A DNA stretch of 64,000 bases from Paenibacillus hunanensis (GTDB lineage Bacteria; Bacillota; Bacilli; Paenibacillales; Paenibacillaceae), in NCBI RefSeq assembly GCF_014645615.1, contig NZ_BMMB01000010.1:62001-126000 (forward strand), read 5' to 3'. Position numbers and translations under genes: made by a program. Positions 17,096 to 25,983 of the stretch are shown piece after piece. The notes beneath the pieces are model-generated. The model worked only from the letters and a program-made list of their open reading frames with translations, had not been told where the DNA came from and searched no databases. Every line of letters begins with the position of its first letter. Positions within the stretch are counted from its first letter, which is position 1.

Positions 17096-17923
17096 CTATA
17101 CACGCTCTGCCACTAGCAAATGATACGGACGATATTCATGAAATGACATTTCAATTAGCAACTGCGACATCGGCATATCATCGATAATCGCTTTACGTTT
17201 CGCTTTTAAAATAATCTGTTCGATATCCGCATAACTGCAACCATCCATCCATTCGGCTGCCCACTGATCCAAACCTTGCTGACGTGGGAAATCGCCGCAC
17301 AGGCGAGCAATGTATTCCAAACGCAATTCGAAGGCTGGGTTACCGTAGATCATCTTCGTATCGAATCGACGCCAGATCGCGTTATCCAGCTCCGTTTCCA
17401 GATTGGTTGCAGCGATAAAGATACAATGTTCGGGAAACTCATCCAGACATTGCAGCAGCGTATTCACAACACGCGCCATTTCTTTTACTTCATCATTGTT
17501 ATCTCGCGTACGGGCAACGGCATCGAATTCATCCATAAACAATACACAAGGCTCCATCCGTGCATATTCAAAGATTTTGCGCACATTACTGCCTGTCTCA
17601 CCGAGATGAGCATGAATTAACGCATCCAATCGCACCGTTACGAGCGGTAGCTCTAGCTCATGTGCCAGATGAAAAGCAGTTAATGTTTTCCCTGTACCAG
17701 GAGGCCCGAACATCATGATTTTGTTCGGTACAGGCACATCATGCAGAGCGAATTTGTCCTTCATGTTCACAATTTTCAGAAATTCTTCAGTAATGATACG
17801 ATTTTCCGGTGACAGCACAATATGCCGCGCACGCTGTCCGCACTCTTTTACACTATATACCGATGCCATTTCAATCCCTTTGGTTAGCGGCATCTTGCCG
17901 TAATTGCGGCGATTTTTACTCAT
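17096..17923 (-). CDS. Stand-alone AAA+ ATPase
   Basis: This 275-residue protein has a single AAA+ module. Walker A is GPPGTGKT (about 73-80), Walker B is VLFMDEFDAV (about 127-136), sensor 1 is IAATN (about 170) and an arginine-finger pair is in IWRRFD. A small C-terminal lid (SYADIEQIILKAKRKAI) follows. There is no protease, zinc-binding or membrane domain, so it resembles the small SpoVK/Vps4-like remodelling ATPases. The substrate is unknown. It sits upstream of nothing obvious, between the unknown proteins and the zinc GTPases. Confidence 0.85.
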   Translation of the reverse strand: MSKNRRNYGKMPLTKGIEMASVYSVKECGQRARHIVLSPENRIITEEFLKIVNMKDKFALHDVPVPNKIMMFGPPGTGKTLTAFHLAHELELPLVTVRLDALIHAHLGETGSNVRKIFEYARMEPCVLFMDEFDAVARTRDNNDEVKEMARVVNTLLQCLDEFPEHCIFIAATNLETELDNAIWRRFDTKMIYGNPAFELRLEYIARLCGDFPRQQGLDQWAAEWMDGCSYADIEQIILKAKRKAIIDDMPMSQLLIEMSFHEYRPYHLLVAERV

Positions 17924-17999
17924 GGATGCTGTTCTCCTTTTTCTTTGCTATACCATAACTTTTCGATACGATAGCTATATTGACGCTGAACGATCGCAC

Positions 18000-19199
18000 T
18001 CACCCGAAGAAAGGCAATGGATCATTCAACTCGCGCCAGTTGCCGGCTAATTCCTCTCGTGTGAGTAAGACTTCATCCAGACTACTCTCAATCTGCTCCC
18101 GATCCATATCGATTCCGATAAATACGAGCTTCGTTACGCGATCTCCCCACTTCTCGTCCCAATCTGGCGTACGCGGCACCTCGCCGCCAAAATGATAATC
18201 CAGCTCCTCCTGACTGAGTGCCGCCACCCATAGTCCTGCTGGCGATAGCTGCTTCGACGTTCCCGCATGGCTAAAGGAAACAGCCATATGATTACGTGTT
18301 GCCAGCCACATCAGCCCCTTGGAGCGAACGATGGAGTTTGGATAGTTCTGCACCCATTTCAATAATCGCTCGGGGTGAAAAGGAATTTTACGACGATATA
18401 CAAATGAACTGATGCCATATTCCTCTGTCTCTGGCGTATGCTCCTCCTTGAGCAGTTCCTGAATCCAACCCGCCGATTGGCTTGCCTTTTCAAAGTCGAA
18501 CAGACCTGTATTTAAAATTGCTGTCGGATCAATCTGTCCATGTGTAGCATGTATGAGACGTGCTTCGGGCTGCATCGCACGCAATGCCTTTTCCAGACGC
18601 TCCAGCTCCGCTGGTGTCACCAGATCAACTTTATTTAGTATAAGCACATCGCAAAACTCCACCTGATCGGTAAGCAAATGCACAATGCCTCTTGTATCCT
18701 CCTCGCCTGCTGCCTGTCCGCGATCCATTAGACTTTCACGTGAGTAATAATCCTTCCAGAATTGAGCCGCATCGACAACGGTTACCATCGTATCGAGTCG
18801 GGTCAAGCGAGTTAGATCGACCCCATTTTCTTCATCTACATACGTAAATGTCTGTGCGACAGGAACGGGCTCGCCGATACCTGTCGATTCGATCAGGATA
18901 TAATCGAATTTTTCCTCACGAGCAAGCTTCTCTACCTCTAGTAGCAGGTCTTCACGCAACGTACAGCAGATGCATCCATTCGACATCTCCACGAGCTTCT
19001 CATCTGTTCGTGATAATCCACCGCCATCACGAATCAGATCCGCATCGATATTCACCTCGCCCAGATCATTAACGATCACAGCAACACGCAGTCCTTGCCG
19101 ATTATTGAGCACATGATTCATAATCGTTGTTTTCCCAGCTCCTAGATAACCACTCAATACCGTAACGGGAATTCTACGATCCTGCTTCATCGCTGTCAT
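18000..19199 (-). CDS. zagA: Zinc-responsive GTPase metallochaperone, copy 1 (ZagA/YciC, COG0523)
   Basis: This G3E-family (CobW/COG0523) GTPase has about 399 residues and is thought to deliver zinc to client enzymes during zinc starvation; in Bacillus the ZagA homologue binds ZTP. Walker A is SGYLGAGKTT, the metal-binding CxCC motif is SNGCICCTL, followed by ILIESTGIGEP and LNKVDL for guanine recognition. The C-terminal CobW_C domain has YRRKIPFHPERL. I chose ATG 19199 (Met-Thr-Ala-Met) because AGGAAAGGTGG is then correctly spaced, although ATG 19205 is in frame. A near-perfect Zur box lies about 98 bp upstream. Its neighbour is a paralogue in tandem. Confidence 0.92.
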   Translation of the reverse strand: MTAMKQDRRIPVTVLSGYLGAGKTTIMNHVLNNRQGLRVAVIVNDLGEVNIDADLIRDGGGLSRTDEKLVEMSNGCICCTLREDLLLEVEKLAREEKFDYILIESTGIGEPVPVAQTFTYVDEENGVDLTRLTRLDTMVTVVDAAQFWKDYYSRESLMDRGQAAGEEDTRGIVHLLTDQVEFCDVLILNKVDLVTPAELERLEKALRAMQPEARLIHATHGQIDPTAILNTGLFDFEKASQSAGWIQELLKEEHTPETEEYGISSFVYRRKIPFHPERLLKWVQNYPNSIVRSKGLMWLATRNHMAVSFSHAGTSKQLSPAGLWVAALSQEELDYHFGGEVPRTPDWDEKWGDRVTKLVFIGIDMDREQIESSLDEVLLTREELAGNWRELNDPLPFFG

Positions 19200-19296
19200 G
19201 TACATCCACCTTTCCTTTCGGAGGAGTTCTATTTTCTAATCATTTCTAGCTTCTAATTGTTTTGTTGTACCTGCTAGTCATTTATATTCACAAAAA

Positions 19297-19311
19297 GCGT
19301 AATTATTACGA
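19297..19311. promoter_or_regulatory. Zur box upstream of copy 1
   Basis: GCGTAATTATTACGA matches the Bacillus Zur consensus TCGTAATNATTACGA at 14 of 15 positions. It lies between the two metallochaperone genes and predicts separate zinc-controlled transcription of the downstream copy. Confidence 0.75.
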
Positions 19312-19334
19312 TTATGAACTGAAGATAAACAAGC

Positions 19335-20531
19335 TCAAGCCGAATGCACAGGCCATGGTAATGGATTCGAGAATGCAGCCCAATTCTGCTCCAGCTCTCC
19401 ATCTGTTAATAGACACTCATCCAGCTCGGCTTCCAGCTGCTCTCGCTCCATCCCGATTCCGATCATAACCAGCTCTGTCAGACGATCACCCCAGCGCTCA
19501 TCCCAGCGTTCACGTACATCAGGCTCTTCTTCCAGAATCGTCTGCTGTTCATCGATCGGCAATGCCGCAACCCACAGCCCAGCTGGTCCAAATTGAATCG
19601 ACGGCCCTGCCTGACTGAGACTTGCTGCAAGGTCGCCTTCTGCTGCCAGCCACACCAACCCTTTCGCGCGTACAACCTCTTCTGGCCATTCACTCATATA
19701 CTGTGCAAGACGCTCGGGGTGAAATGGACGACGACGACGATATACAAAAGAACCAATTCCATACTCTTCCGTCTCCGGTGTATGCTCATCCAGCTCCAGC
19801 TCTCGAATCCAGCCTGCCGACTGACTCGTCTTCTCAAAATCGAATAAGCCTGTGTTCAAAATTTCCGCTGGATCGATCTGTCCATGTGTAGTGCGAATGA
19901 TCTTAGCCGCTGGCTGAAGCTGACGAATCACCTGCTCCAGGCGCTCTAGCTCCTGTGGCTCGATTAGATCACATTTGTTCAGCAGTAATACATCACAGGT
20001 TTCAATCTGATCAATCAGCAGATCAACCACATCGCGTGTATCATCCGTCCCTGTTGCCTGACCACGCTGTAATAACGTCTCACCCGATTCATAATCATGC
20101 CAGAACCGATTCGCATCCACCACCGTTACCATGCAATCCAGATAAGCAAGTCCCGTCAGATCAATCCCCGATTGTTCATCCGCATACGTGAACGTCTGTG
20201 CGACAGGCACAGGTTCACTAATTCCTGTCGATTCGATCAATATATAATCGAATCTGCCTTCAAGCGCCAGCTTCTGCACTTCCTGTAGCAGATCATCTCG
20301 TAGTGTACAGCAAATGCAGCCATTAGACATCTCAACGAGCTTTTCCTCCGTACGCGATAGCGCTCCCTGCTCCTTCACAATCGCTGCATCAATATTAATT
20401 TCACTCATATCATTCACGATCACAGCAACTTTAATCCCCTGCCGATTGTTCAAAATATGATTCAATACAGTCGTCTTACCTGCACCTAAGTATCCGCTCA
20501 GTACCGTCACCGGTAATCTTTTCCCAGCCAT
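19335..20531 (-). CDS. zagA: Zinc-responsive GTPase metallochaperone, copy 2 (ZagA/YciC, COG0523)
   Basis: This paralogue of the previous gene has 398 residues and the same landmarks: SGYLGAGKTTVLNHILNN, SNGCICCTLRDDLL, ILIESTGISEP, LNKCDL, EYGIGSFVYRRRRPFHPE. The start is ATG 20531, because AAGGAG lies 7 nt before it and only 1 nt before the alternative at 20537. Copies 1 and 2 are clearly related along their length, so this is a tandem duplication. Each copy has its own Zur box, so they may respond to different depths of zinc deficiency. A ribosomal-protein paralogue or zinc-independent enzyme, common in such loci, is not visible here. Confidence 0.92.
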   Translation of the reverse strand: MAGKRLPVTVLSGYLGAGKTTVLNHILNNRQGIKVAVIVNDMSEINIDAAIVKEQGALSRTEEKLVEMSNGCICCTLRDDLLQEVQKLALEGRFDYILIESTGISEPVPVAQTFTYADEQSGIDLTGLAYLDCMVTVVDANRFWHDYESGETLLQRGQATGTDDTRDVVDLLIDQIETCDVLLLNKCDLIEPQELERLEQVIRQLQPAAKIIRTTHGQIDPAEILNTGLFDFEKTSQSAGWIRELELDEHTPETEEYGIGSFVYRRRRPFHPERLAQYMSEWPEEVVRAKGLVWLAAEGDLAASLSQAGPSIQFGPAGLWVAALPIDEQQTILEEEPDVRERWDERWGDRLTELVMIGIGMEREQLEAELDECLLTDGELEQNWAAFSNPLPWPVHSA

Positions 20532-20546
20532 ATTCATTCTCCTTAA

Positions 20547-20561
20547 TAGTAAATATTACGA
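20547..20561. promoter_or_regulatory. Zur box upstream of copy 2
   Basis: TAGTAAATATTACGA matches the Zur consensus at 13 of 15 positions. It ends close to the ribosome binding site of copy 2, so repressor binding would block transcription directly. Confidence 0.6.
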
Positions 20562-20576
20562 TTAATATGTAACAAT

Positions 20577-20630
20577 ATATGCCTGTTTGAATCTTTTGTC
20601 AACCTCATCGGTTGCTTCACACAGGCATAT
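20577..20630. repeat. Nested inverted repeats
   Basis: Outer arms ATATGCCTGT (20577-20586) and ACAGGCATAT (20621-20630) enclose inner arms CAACC (20600-20604) and GGTTG (20610-20614). The element could end the SUKH gene's transcript, but it lacks a T-run. Confidence 0.4.
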
Positions 20631-20754
20631 GTAGTGGATTAGGCGCTTGCTATTGGCTATGTTGAGTGTAGGTTCTGCATTGACGAATCTTCGCTAGTTA
20701 TCTTCAACGAATGAACAGCTATGCTTAAACTGATAGCATATGCAGAGTTATCAT

Positions 20755-21282
20755 TTATTCCTTCTCATGCAGACACATCTGGATAAAAGCATTCAAGCTC
20801 TCTGCCTCAACCGAGCGATTATTCCAATCATGCCAGAAGTACAGAATCTGTCCATATTTCCCATCTTCAGCAGGGTCCATATCGATACACACATAATCAC
20901 CTGAACCATTGGTCGCAAACGGAATCCACGCTGGATTCCACAGCATCGGCTTGATCGCCGTATCATTTTCTGCTTGCTCCCCATCCGGGTCATATTCCTC
21001 CTGCAAAAAAGTCCATGTCTCGATAATTTTCCGAATCGGTGAAAAGGTCAGGTTCCGCAGCAATGGCATCGTCTCCAGCCGATCATTTTGCCCGTCATGC
21101 ACTCGATACCATTCTCGTAGTTGATCTGGAAGCTCTATATTCAAGCGTTCCTCCAACTCATCCAGCTCATACTTGCGTACTCCACCTCGCAAACAGAGCT
21201 GCTCCAGCTTGCACTTGTTCATTTTCATCGCATGCTGCTGCACCGCCTTCCATAGATGCTCTGCAAATTGATGATTGATCAT
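20755..21282 (-). CDS. SMI1/KNR4 (SUKH) family protein
   Basis: This 175-residue cytoplasmic protein has the SUKH-1 pattern: YELDELEERLNIELPDQLRE near residues 53-72, YRVHDGQN, then a WIPFATNGSGDYVCIDMDP core and a QILYFWHDW segment. The family includes immunity proteins of contact-dependent and polymorphic toxin systems and also housekeeping-like orphan copies. No toxin gene is adjacent. The start has AAGGAGG nicely spaced. A nested inverted repeat follows the gene, and the zinc GTPase genes lie downstream on the same strand. Confidence 0.88.
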   Translation of the reverse strand: MINHQFAEHLWKAVQQHAMKMNKCKLEQLCLRGGVRKYELDELEERLNIELPDQLREWYRVHDGQNDRLETMPLLRNLTFSPIRKIIETWTFLQEEYDPDGEQAENDTAIKPMLWNPAWIPFATNGSGDYVCIDMDPAEDGKYGQILYFWHDWNNRSVEAESLNAFIQMCLHEKE

Positions 21283-21792
21283 AACTTGCCTCCTTGTTTG
21301 GTGTTGTTTGGCTCATTATCCGTACTCTGGATGTCATATTGCTCCTCTCAAGCATATCAGCAAAAAAAGATTTTGACAGCTACCTCGGAGGGGTTTAGAA
21401 TTTCTTTTTTTCTGGGTTTTGATTTTATTATTATGAATTTTTCATGTAGTGCAATTTTCATTTATCTGGATTGAGGTTTACCAATTGTAGGTAGGTTTTA
21501 ATTTGCGAGGCTTGGAGAATTATTTGGTTGTATTTTCTTTCCTCTTATGATTTGCTTGATAGGTAGCTTCGTCTTCTCCAGACTAGCGAAATAATGCTTT
21601 CTTCCCAGTTTACGCTAGTATTTAAGTTCTTACTTTTGCAAATCCACCTTCCTCTGCTCTCTGCTCCAATTGTAAAGGGCTTTTTATAAAGTCAAGGTAT
21701 GTTAATTCATTATGCATTCTTTATTGTGAATTTTTCATGTGTTGATCTTACAGAAAATAATTACACCTCGCCAACAACTCCCAATCTAAAGC
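21283..21792. other. AT-rich gene-free stretch
   Basis: This stretch between the SUKH gene and the radical SAM terminator holds no supported gene. It is strongly AT-rich with poly-T tracts around 21380-21440. One short plus-strand frame (21256-21474) has no ribosome binding site. Confidence 0.5.
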
Positions 21793-21833
21793 AAAAAAGG
21801 ACTTCGACGCATCCATAGATGCAGCCGAAGTCC
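21793..21833 (-). terminator. Terminator of the radical SAM gene set
   Basis: GGACTTCG (21799-21806) pairs with CGAAGTCC (21826-21833), with an inner GCATC/GATGC helix. On the minus strand the stem is followed by TTTTTT, as expected for the radical SAM gene ending at 21952. Confidence 0.75.
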
Positions 21834-21951
21834 CTTCAATTGCTCATTTCCCTTACGATTTCATCGGATCTTCTAATCTATTCCTGTCACTTTATATGAC
21901 TTCTTTTTATATTCTTCTACATCTACCTCTGGTCATCGACGGGTGTTCTAC

Positions 21952-23364
21952 TTACTGCCACGCCGTTGTAATCTCCTGCTTCAGATCCTCCAGAATCTTC
22001 TCCTTATCATCACGGTAAAACATATTGTACGTGTCAAAAGGAATAATGCGTCCGTCGGGATGGGCGATGTGTACACAGGACTTTTTAACCGAGCGTACAT
22101 CAAAGTTATACGCATCCAGAAACTGCATAATAATGACGCGGAATACATTATCATAGACGATGTGCTCAGGTACAGCTGCGAGCGGCAAGCAGCAAAGCAG
22201 ACTTTTCAGCGATAATGCGGACGATACGGGTGAATGTCCGGTCGACAGCAACTCGAACAGCTTGCCGCGAATGATGGGATCATTTTCAAATACGATCGTA
22301 TTACTATCCCCTTCCAGCAAAATCTGCGGGTCGATCATACGCGTGAGCGGCAGCACTTCTCCATCCAGCTTGAGCGCATAGCCCATCGCTAACGAATCAG
22401 GGTGACACGGTACAGGTAAAATATCGTCCGAATTGAACACACCCGATTGATCGATAATCATCTGGCGCACTTCACTCACTGTCAGACGATCGGTTGATGG
22501 GTCATAGCCTTCCAGTCGTCCTGCCGCCTGAATTGGCTGAATCGTTACCCCTCGCACCGCTGGCTGCTCCAGACCATATTGAATAATCGTGCCAATCTCC
22601 TGATCATTCAGACCTTTTTTCAACGTAACTACGAGTGTAGTCGACAGATTGAACTCATTTAAATGAGCAATCGCCTGTTCGCGGATGGAGCGCAGATCAG
22701 CGCCACGCAGTTCTTTTAGTACCGAAGCCTCCATACTATCGAATTGCAAATAAATCTCGAACCCCGGCATATAGTCTGCCATTCGGCGCACAAACTCCCG
22801 ATCCTTGGCAATCCGAATACCGTTCGTATTGACCATAATATGCTTGATCGGACGCGCCTTACACATATCCAAAATTTCAAAAAAATCAGGATGCGTTGTT
22901 GGCTCGCCACCGCTAATCTGTACGATATCTGGCTCGCCTTCATTTTCCACAATGCGATCCAGCATGAAGGCGATCTGCTCCAGCGAACGATAGGATGTAC
23001 GATGTGGCGATGACTCAGCAAAGCAGATCGGACATTGCAAATTACAATGATCCGTGATCTCCAGCAGAGTTAGACAGCTATGCTGCTCATGATCCGGGCA
23101 CAGACCGCAATCGTATGGGCAGCCGTATTTGATCGGTGTATTCCATATTTGTGGCATTTCGGATGGCTTAATAAACTCGCGTGTACGGTGATAATAATCG
23201 ACATCAGTAGAGATCAGTACCTTTTCAGGGCCGTGAATCAGACAGCGCTTTTGCATATAGATCCGACCGTTTTCTTCAATAATCTTCGCCTCCACCTTAC
23301 GGTAGCAGGTGGAGCAGATACTATTCGTTAATTCATGGTAGAGATATGGACGGTTTTTAGGCAT
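21952..23364 (-). CDS. Radical SAM protein of the MJ0619 / tetraether-synthase-like group
   Basis: This 470-residue protein has the radical SAM motif Cys107-x3-Cys111-x2-Cys114 (HCNLQCPICF) and the SAM-contact GGEPT motif. It has the N-terminal layout of archaeal MJ0619/Tes: Cys17-x2-Cys20 and Cys41-x2-HG, then GCPYDCGLC (Cys82, 86, 89). Tes joins two lipid chains by C-C coupling in archaea and relatives occur in bacteria; that function here is inference. A start at ATG 23364 is set by AAGGAGG. Directly upstream on the strand lies an Lgt-like membrane protein, which makes a lipid substrate plausible. Alternative roles include cofactor or small-molecule methylation. Confidence 0.85.
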   Translation of the reverse strand: MPKNRPYLYHELTNSICSTCYRKVEAKIIEENGRIYMQKRCLIHGPEKVLISTDVDYYHRTREFIKPSEMPQIWNTPIKYGCPYDCGLCPDHEQHSCLTLLEITDHCNLQCPICFAESSPHRTSYRSLEQIAFMLDRIVENEGEPDIVQISGGEPTTHPDFFEILDMCKARPIKHIMVNTNGIRIAKDREFVRRMADYMPGFEIYLQFDSMEASVLKELRGADLRSIREQAIAHLNEFNLSTTLVVTLKKGLNDQEIGTIIQYGLEQPAVRGVTIQPIQAAGRLEGYDPSTDRLTVSEVRQMIIDQSGVFNSDDILPVPCHPDSLAMGYALKLDGEVLPLTRMIDPQILLEGDSNTIVFENDPIIRGKLFELLSTGHSPVSSALSLKSLLCCLPLAAVPEHIVYDNVFRVIIMQFLDAYNFDVRSVKKSCVHIAHPDGRIIPFDTYNMFYRDDKEKILEDLKQEITTAWQ

Positions 23365-23480
23365 TATGTATTCCTCCTTTAAGCAAGTCTGTACGTGTTG
23401 AATGAGTAGATTCGCGCAGGGGCTATACAATCGAGTACCTGCATATTCCTACGTATACACATGATACATGTCGAACATAG

Positions 23481-24410
23481 CTATGATTTCGCTATATCGG
23501 CACCTGTCGTCTGACGACGAAGCAGATCGCCACGTCCTTTCAGCAGAAGCCAGCCATAATAGAGCAGCCCGGCGATACAGGCAAGCTGAATATTGTTCAA
23601 GCCCCAGTATGGATGCAGCGTAGGCTTGATGAATTCGATCAGCAAGCGGAAGCCCAGATAACCGAACATAAACCATTGAAATAGTCGTCCAGATACATAA
23701 CCGTCAGCTGGGTCGTTCTGCAATGGAGCTTGATCTGGCGATACTTTCGGCTGTTGTGTAGAAGACTCGTTTGCGATAGCTGGTGATGTGGTCACTGTGC
23801 TGCTCGCTGATGCTTCCGTCACTTTCACAGCAGCTTCCTTTTTCCAGCTTGCTCGACTTTGACGATATAGCGGATATAAGACAATCCCCAGTACGATCAG
23901 AAAGGCCATTTCATATAGCTGTGTCGGATGACGCATAATACCGTCACCAAAGTCCACACCCGTAAACAGCGTTGTCGCTGTTCCATACGTATGATCATCC
24001 AATCCAGTTAAGAAACAACCGATGCGCCCAATCGCAATGCCGATTAAGAGCGGATAGGCAAAATCGTCTCCGGTTGAGCTTTTCCAGCCCGCCCACTTTT
24101 TCGCTAGCTCTACACCGATCAAGCCGCCGAGTAGACCGCCCACAATCGTTTTGCCGCCCCATAGCACATGTCCCTGACTGAACGCTGCCCAGGTCGCCGC
24201 TGGATCCTCGAACCAAAATAATACCTTCGAGCCAATCGCCGCCCCTAGAATCGTGCCGGCAAGAATTTGCAGGCTGACCAGCTTGGACATGCCGCTCGGC
24301 CTGCGTGTCCAGAGATAAATGCGAAAGCCGATAAAATAAGATAATGCCTCAAACAGTACATGCGGGTGAATCCGCAGTGATCCCACATGAATATAAACCG
24401 GAAATTCCAC
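23481..24410 (-). CDS. Divergent prolipoprotein diacylglyceryl transferase-like membrane protein
   Basis: This 309-residue protein starts at GTG 24410, where AAAGGAGG is 6 nt away and the sequence begins with the Lgt-like MEFPVYIHVGSLRIHPHVLF. It keeps several Lgt features: multiple membrane helices, GRIGCFLTG, HPTQLYE and FRLLIEF. It differs from classical Lgt at the HGG motif: the segment reads GKTIVGGLLGG, with Val90 where the essential His is expected. A polar linker (about 183-235) is inserted before the last helices. It is therefore probably a paralogue that transfers another group or acts on another lipid. It sits between a radical SAM gene and a small zinc-ribbon gene. Confidence 0.82.
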   Translation of the reverse strand: MEFPVYIHVGSLRIHPHVLFEALSYFIGFRIYLWTRRPSGMSKLVSLQILAGTILGAAIGSKVLFWFEDPAATWAAFSQGHVLWGGKTIVGGLLGGLIGVELAKKWAGWKSSTGDDFAYPLLIGIAIGRIGCFLTGLDDHTYGTATTLFTGVDFGDGIMRHPTQLYEMAFLIVLGIVLYPLYRQSRASWKKEAAVKVTEASASSTVTTSPAIANESSTQQPKVSPDQAPLQNDPADGYVSGRLFQWFMFGYLGFRLLIEFIKPTLHPYWGLNNIQLACIAGLLYYGWLLLKGRGDLLRRQTTGADIAKS

Positions 24411-24487
24411 AGCGTTCCTCCTTTCGCCGTTGTATGATAATGAGCTTTCTAGAACAGGCAGCACCAAACCTTAATCCTGTTCTAGCA

Positions 24488-24787
24488 TCAGTACGAGAAG
24501 ATCATTGCTCCACAGATCGCCAGAAACAATACCGTTGCCCCACCAATGACTGCCAGAATGGATACGATGATCTTCCACGCAATCATTCCTCCACTATCCT
24601 GCTTCGGTGGTGGCGGTGGCTGGATCGTTTGAAACGTGTTGTTAACTCTAGGCGTTACTGCGTGCATGCCATCCCGGCAACCGAGTGTCGCAGGATCATA
24701 GCATTCCTCGCAGAGCGCCTTACCACATTGTCTGCATTGATACACCGCAGCTCGATCTGGATGATTGACACAATGAAACGTCTCCAT
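24488..24787 (-). CDS. Small B-box-like zinc-binding membrane protein
   Basis: This 99-residue protein starts at ATG 24787 behind AGGAGGTGAG. Residues 1-35 form a B-box-type zinc motif (HCVNHPDRAAVYQCRQCGKALCEECYD). A Pro-rich linker (QPPPPPKQD) and one C-terminal transmembrane helix (about 72-95, WKIIVSILAVIGGATVLFL) follow. It is the first gene of a three-gene set with the Lgt-like and radical SAM genes (78 and 116 bp gaps). Such small B-box/TM proteins are often membrane adaptors; no function is established. Confidence 0.8.
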   Translation of the reverse strand: METFHCVNHPDRAAVYQCRQCGKALCEECYDPATLGCRDGMHAVTPRVNNTFQTIQPPPPPKQDSGGMIAWKIIVSILAVIGGATVLFLAICGAMIFSY

Positions 24788-24922
24788 GATCTCACCTCCT
24801 TATTTTTTTTCTGCCGATGAGCGAACAGAAATTGATTTCATTTACATATTCGCTATATGTAAGGGTTTACCTTCTAGTTAATGGGAAATCGTACTGTTAT
24901 CACTCCATTCTCAGTGTACGAC

Positions 24923-24948
24923 AAAAAAGCAGCCTATACCGGCTGCTT
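24923..24948 (-). terminator. Terminator overlapping the stop codon of the monooxygenase gene
   Basis: AAGCAGCC (24927-24934) pairs with GGCTGCTT (24941-24948). On the minus strand a T-run follows. The stem includes the last codons of the LLM-class gene and its TAG stop. Confidence 0.75.
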
Positions 24949-25983
24949 CTCCTCCCAAATCTTCGATGCTATCTCGCGCTTCACAATCGGTGCCACCTCT
25001 TTAGCGAACCGCTCCAATTGCTCCTGCTGCTCACTCGCGGTCAGACCATCTACACTTAGCCCAAGCACCTCATGCCCAAATAACCGCTGATACCGTAAAA
25101 TTTTCTCCGCGACCTGCTCCGGACTTCCCACCAGGGCAGGGCCATTAGCAATATAATCGTCCAGTCCATCAAACGGACTAGCATTATGCTTCGCTGCATC
25201 TGTACCTTGGAAGGAATCATGATACGGTCGATAGCGTCGTACTGCTTCCTCACCTGTATCCGCAATATATAAAGCTCCTGCACCAGCACCAACGACCGCT
25301 TGTGCTGGATCATGTCCATAATGCTGGAGACGCTGGCGATAATGGTCGATCAGCTGTTTATACTTTTCTGGACGGTGGAACGTATTCGATGAAAAGATCG
25401 GCTCGCCATATCGTGCGGCAAGCTCAGTTGAGCGCACACTGGATGCACTACCATGCCAGATGGGAATCGTCGATTGCAGCGGACGGGGCTGACTCGTGAA
25501 TTGCTGTAGGGCAGGACGATAATTGCCTGTCCAATCCACCTTCTCCTCACGCCATAATCGACGCAACAGTTCATAACGCTCCTGTAATGAATCCCATTGC
25601 TCCTCTTCCTTTAAGCCAAATAGCGGATAATGGCGCGGATCATTGCCTTTGCCAATAATTAGCTCCAGGCGTCCACCGGACAGCTGATCCAGTGTTGCAT
25701 AATCCTCAGCTACGCGTACCGGATCAAGTACGCTAAGTACCGTCACCGTGGTCAGTAAACGAATCCGTGACGTACGCGCCGCAATAGCGGTAAGCATCAC
25801 AGCCGGGGATGAGGACAGAAAAGGCTCTCCATGTCGCTCTCCGATCCCATAGGCATCATAGCCGAGCTGCTCCACCCATTGTGCCTGCTGTAATATACCG
25901 GCGATCTTTTGGCTGTCCGTTAATCGTTCGCCTGTGATTGCATGTGGAAGATTAGCCATCAGGCTAAACACGACAAATTTCAT
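24934..25983 (-). CDS. Luciferase-like (LLM class) flavin-dependent oxidoreductase
   Basis: This 349-residue protein is a bacterial-luciferase-fold monooxygenase or oxidoreductase using reduced flavin (FMN or F420-like). Recognisable segments are WVEQLGYDAYGIGERHGEPF, TSRIRLLTTVTVLSVLDPVRVAEDYATLDQLSGGRLELIIGKGND split by the beta-barrel strands, and IPIWHGSAS. The start is set by AAAGGAG. It is a single gene between terminators. The substrate is unknown. Confidence 0.88.
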   Translation of the reverse strand: MKFVVFSLMANLPHAITGERLTDSQKIAGILQQAQWVEQLGYDAYGIGERHGEPFLSSSPAVMLTAIAARTSRIRLLTTVTVLSVLDPVRVAEDYATLDQLSGGRLELIIGKGNDPRHYPLFGLKEEEQWDSLQERYELLRRLWREEKVDWTGNYRPALQQFTSQPRPLQSTIPIWHGSASSVRSTELAARYGEPIFSSNTFHRPEKYKQLIDHYRQRLQHYGHDPAQAVVGAGAGALYIADTGEEAVRRYRPYHDSFQGTDAAKHNASPFDGLDDYIANGPALVGSPEQVAEKILRYQRLFGHEVLGLSVDGLTASEQQEQLERFAKEVAPIVKREIASKIWEEKQPV

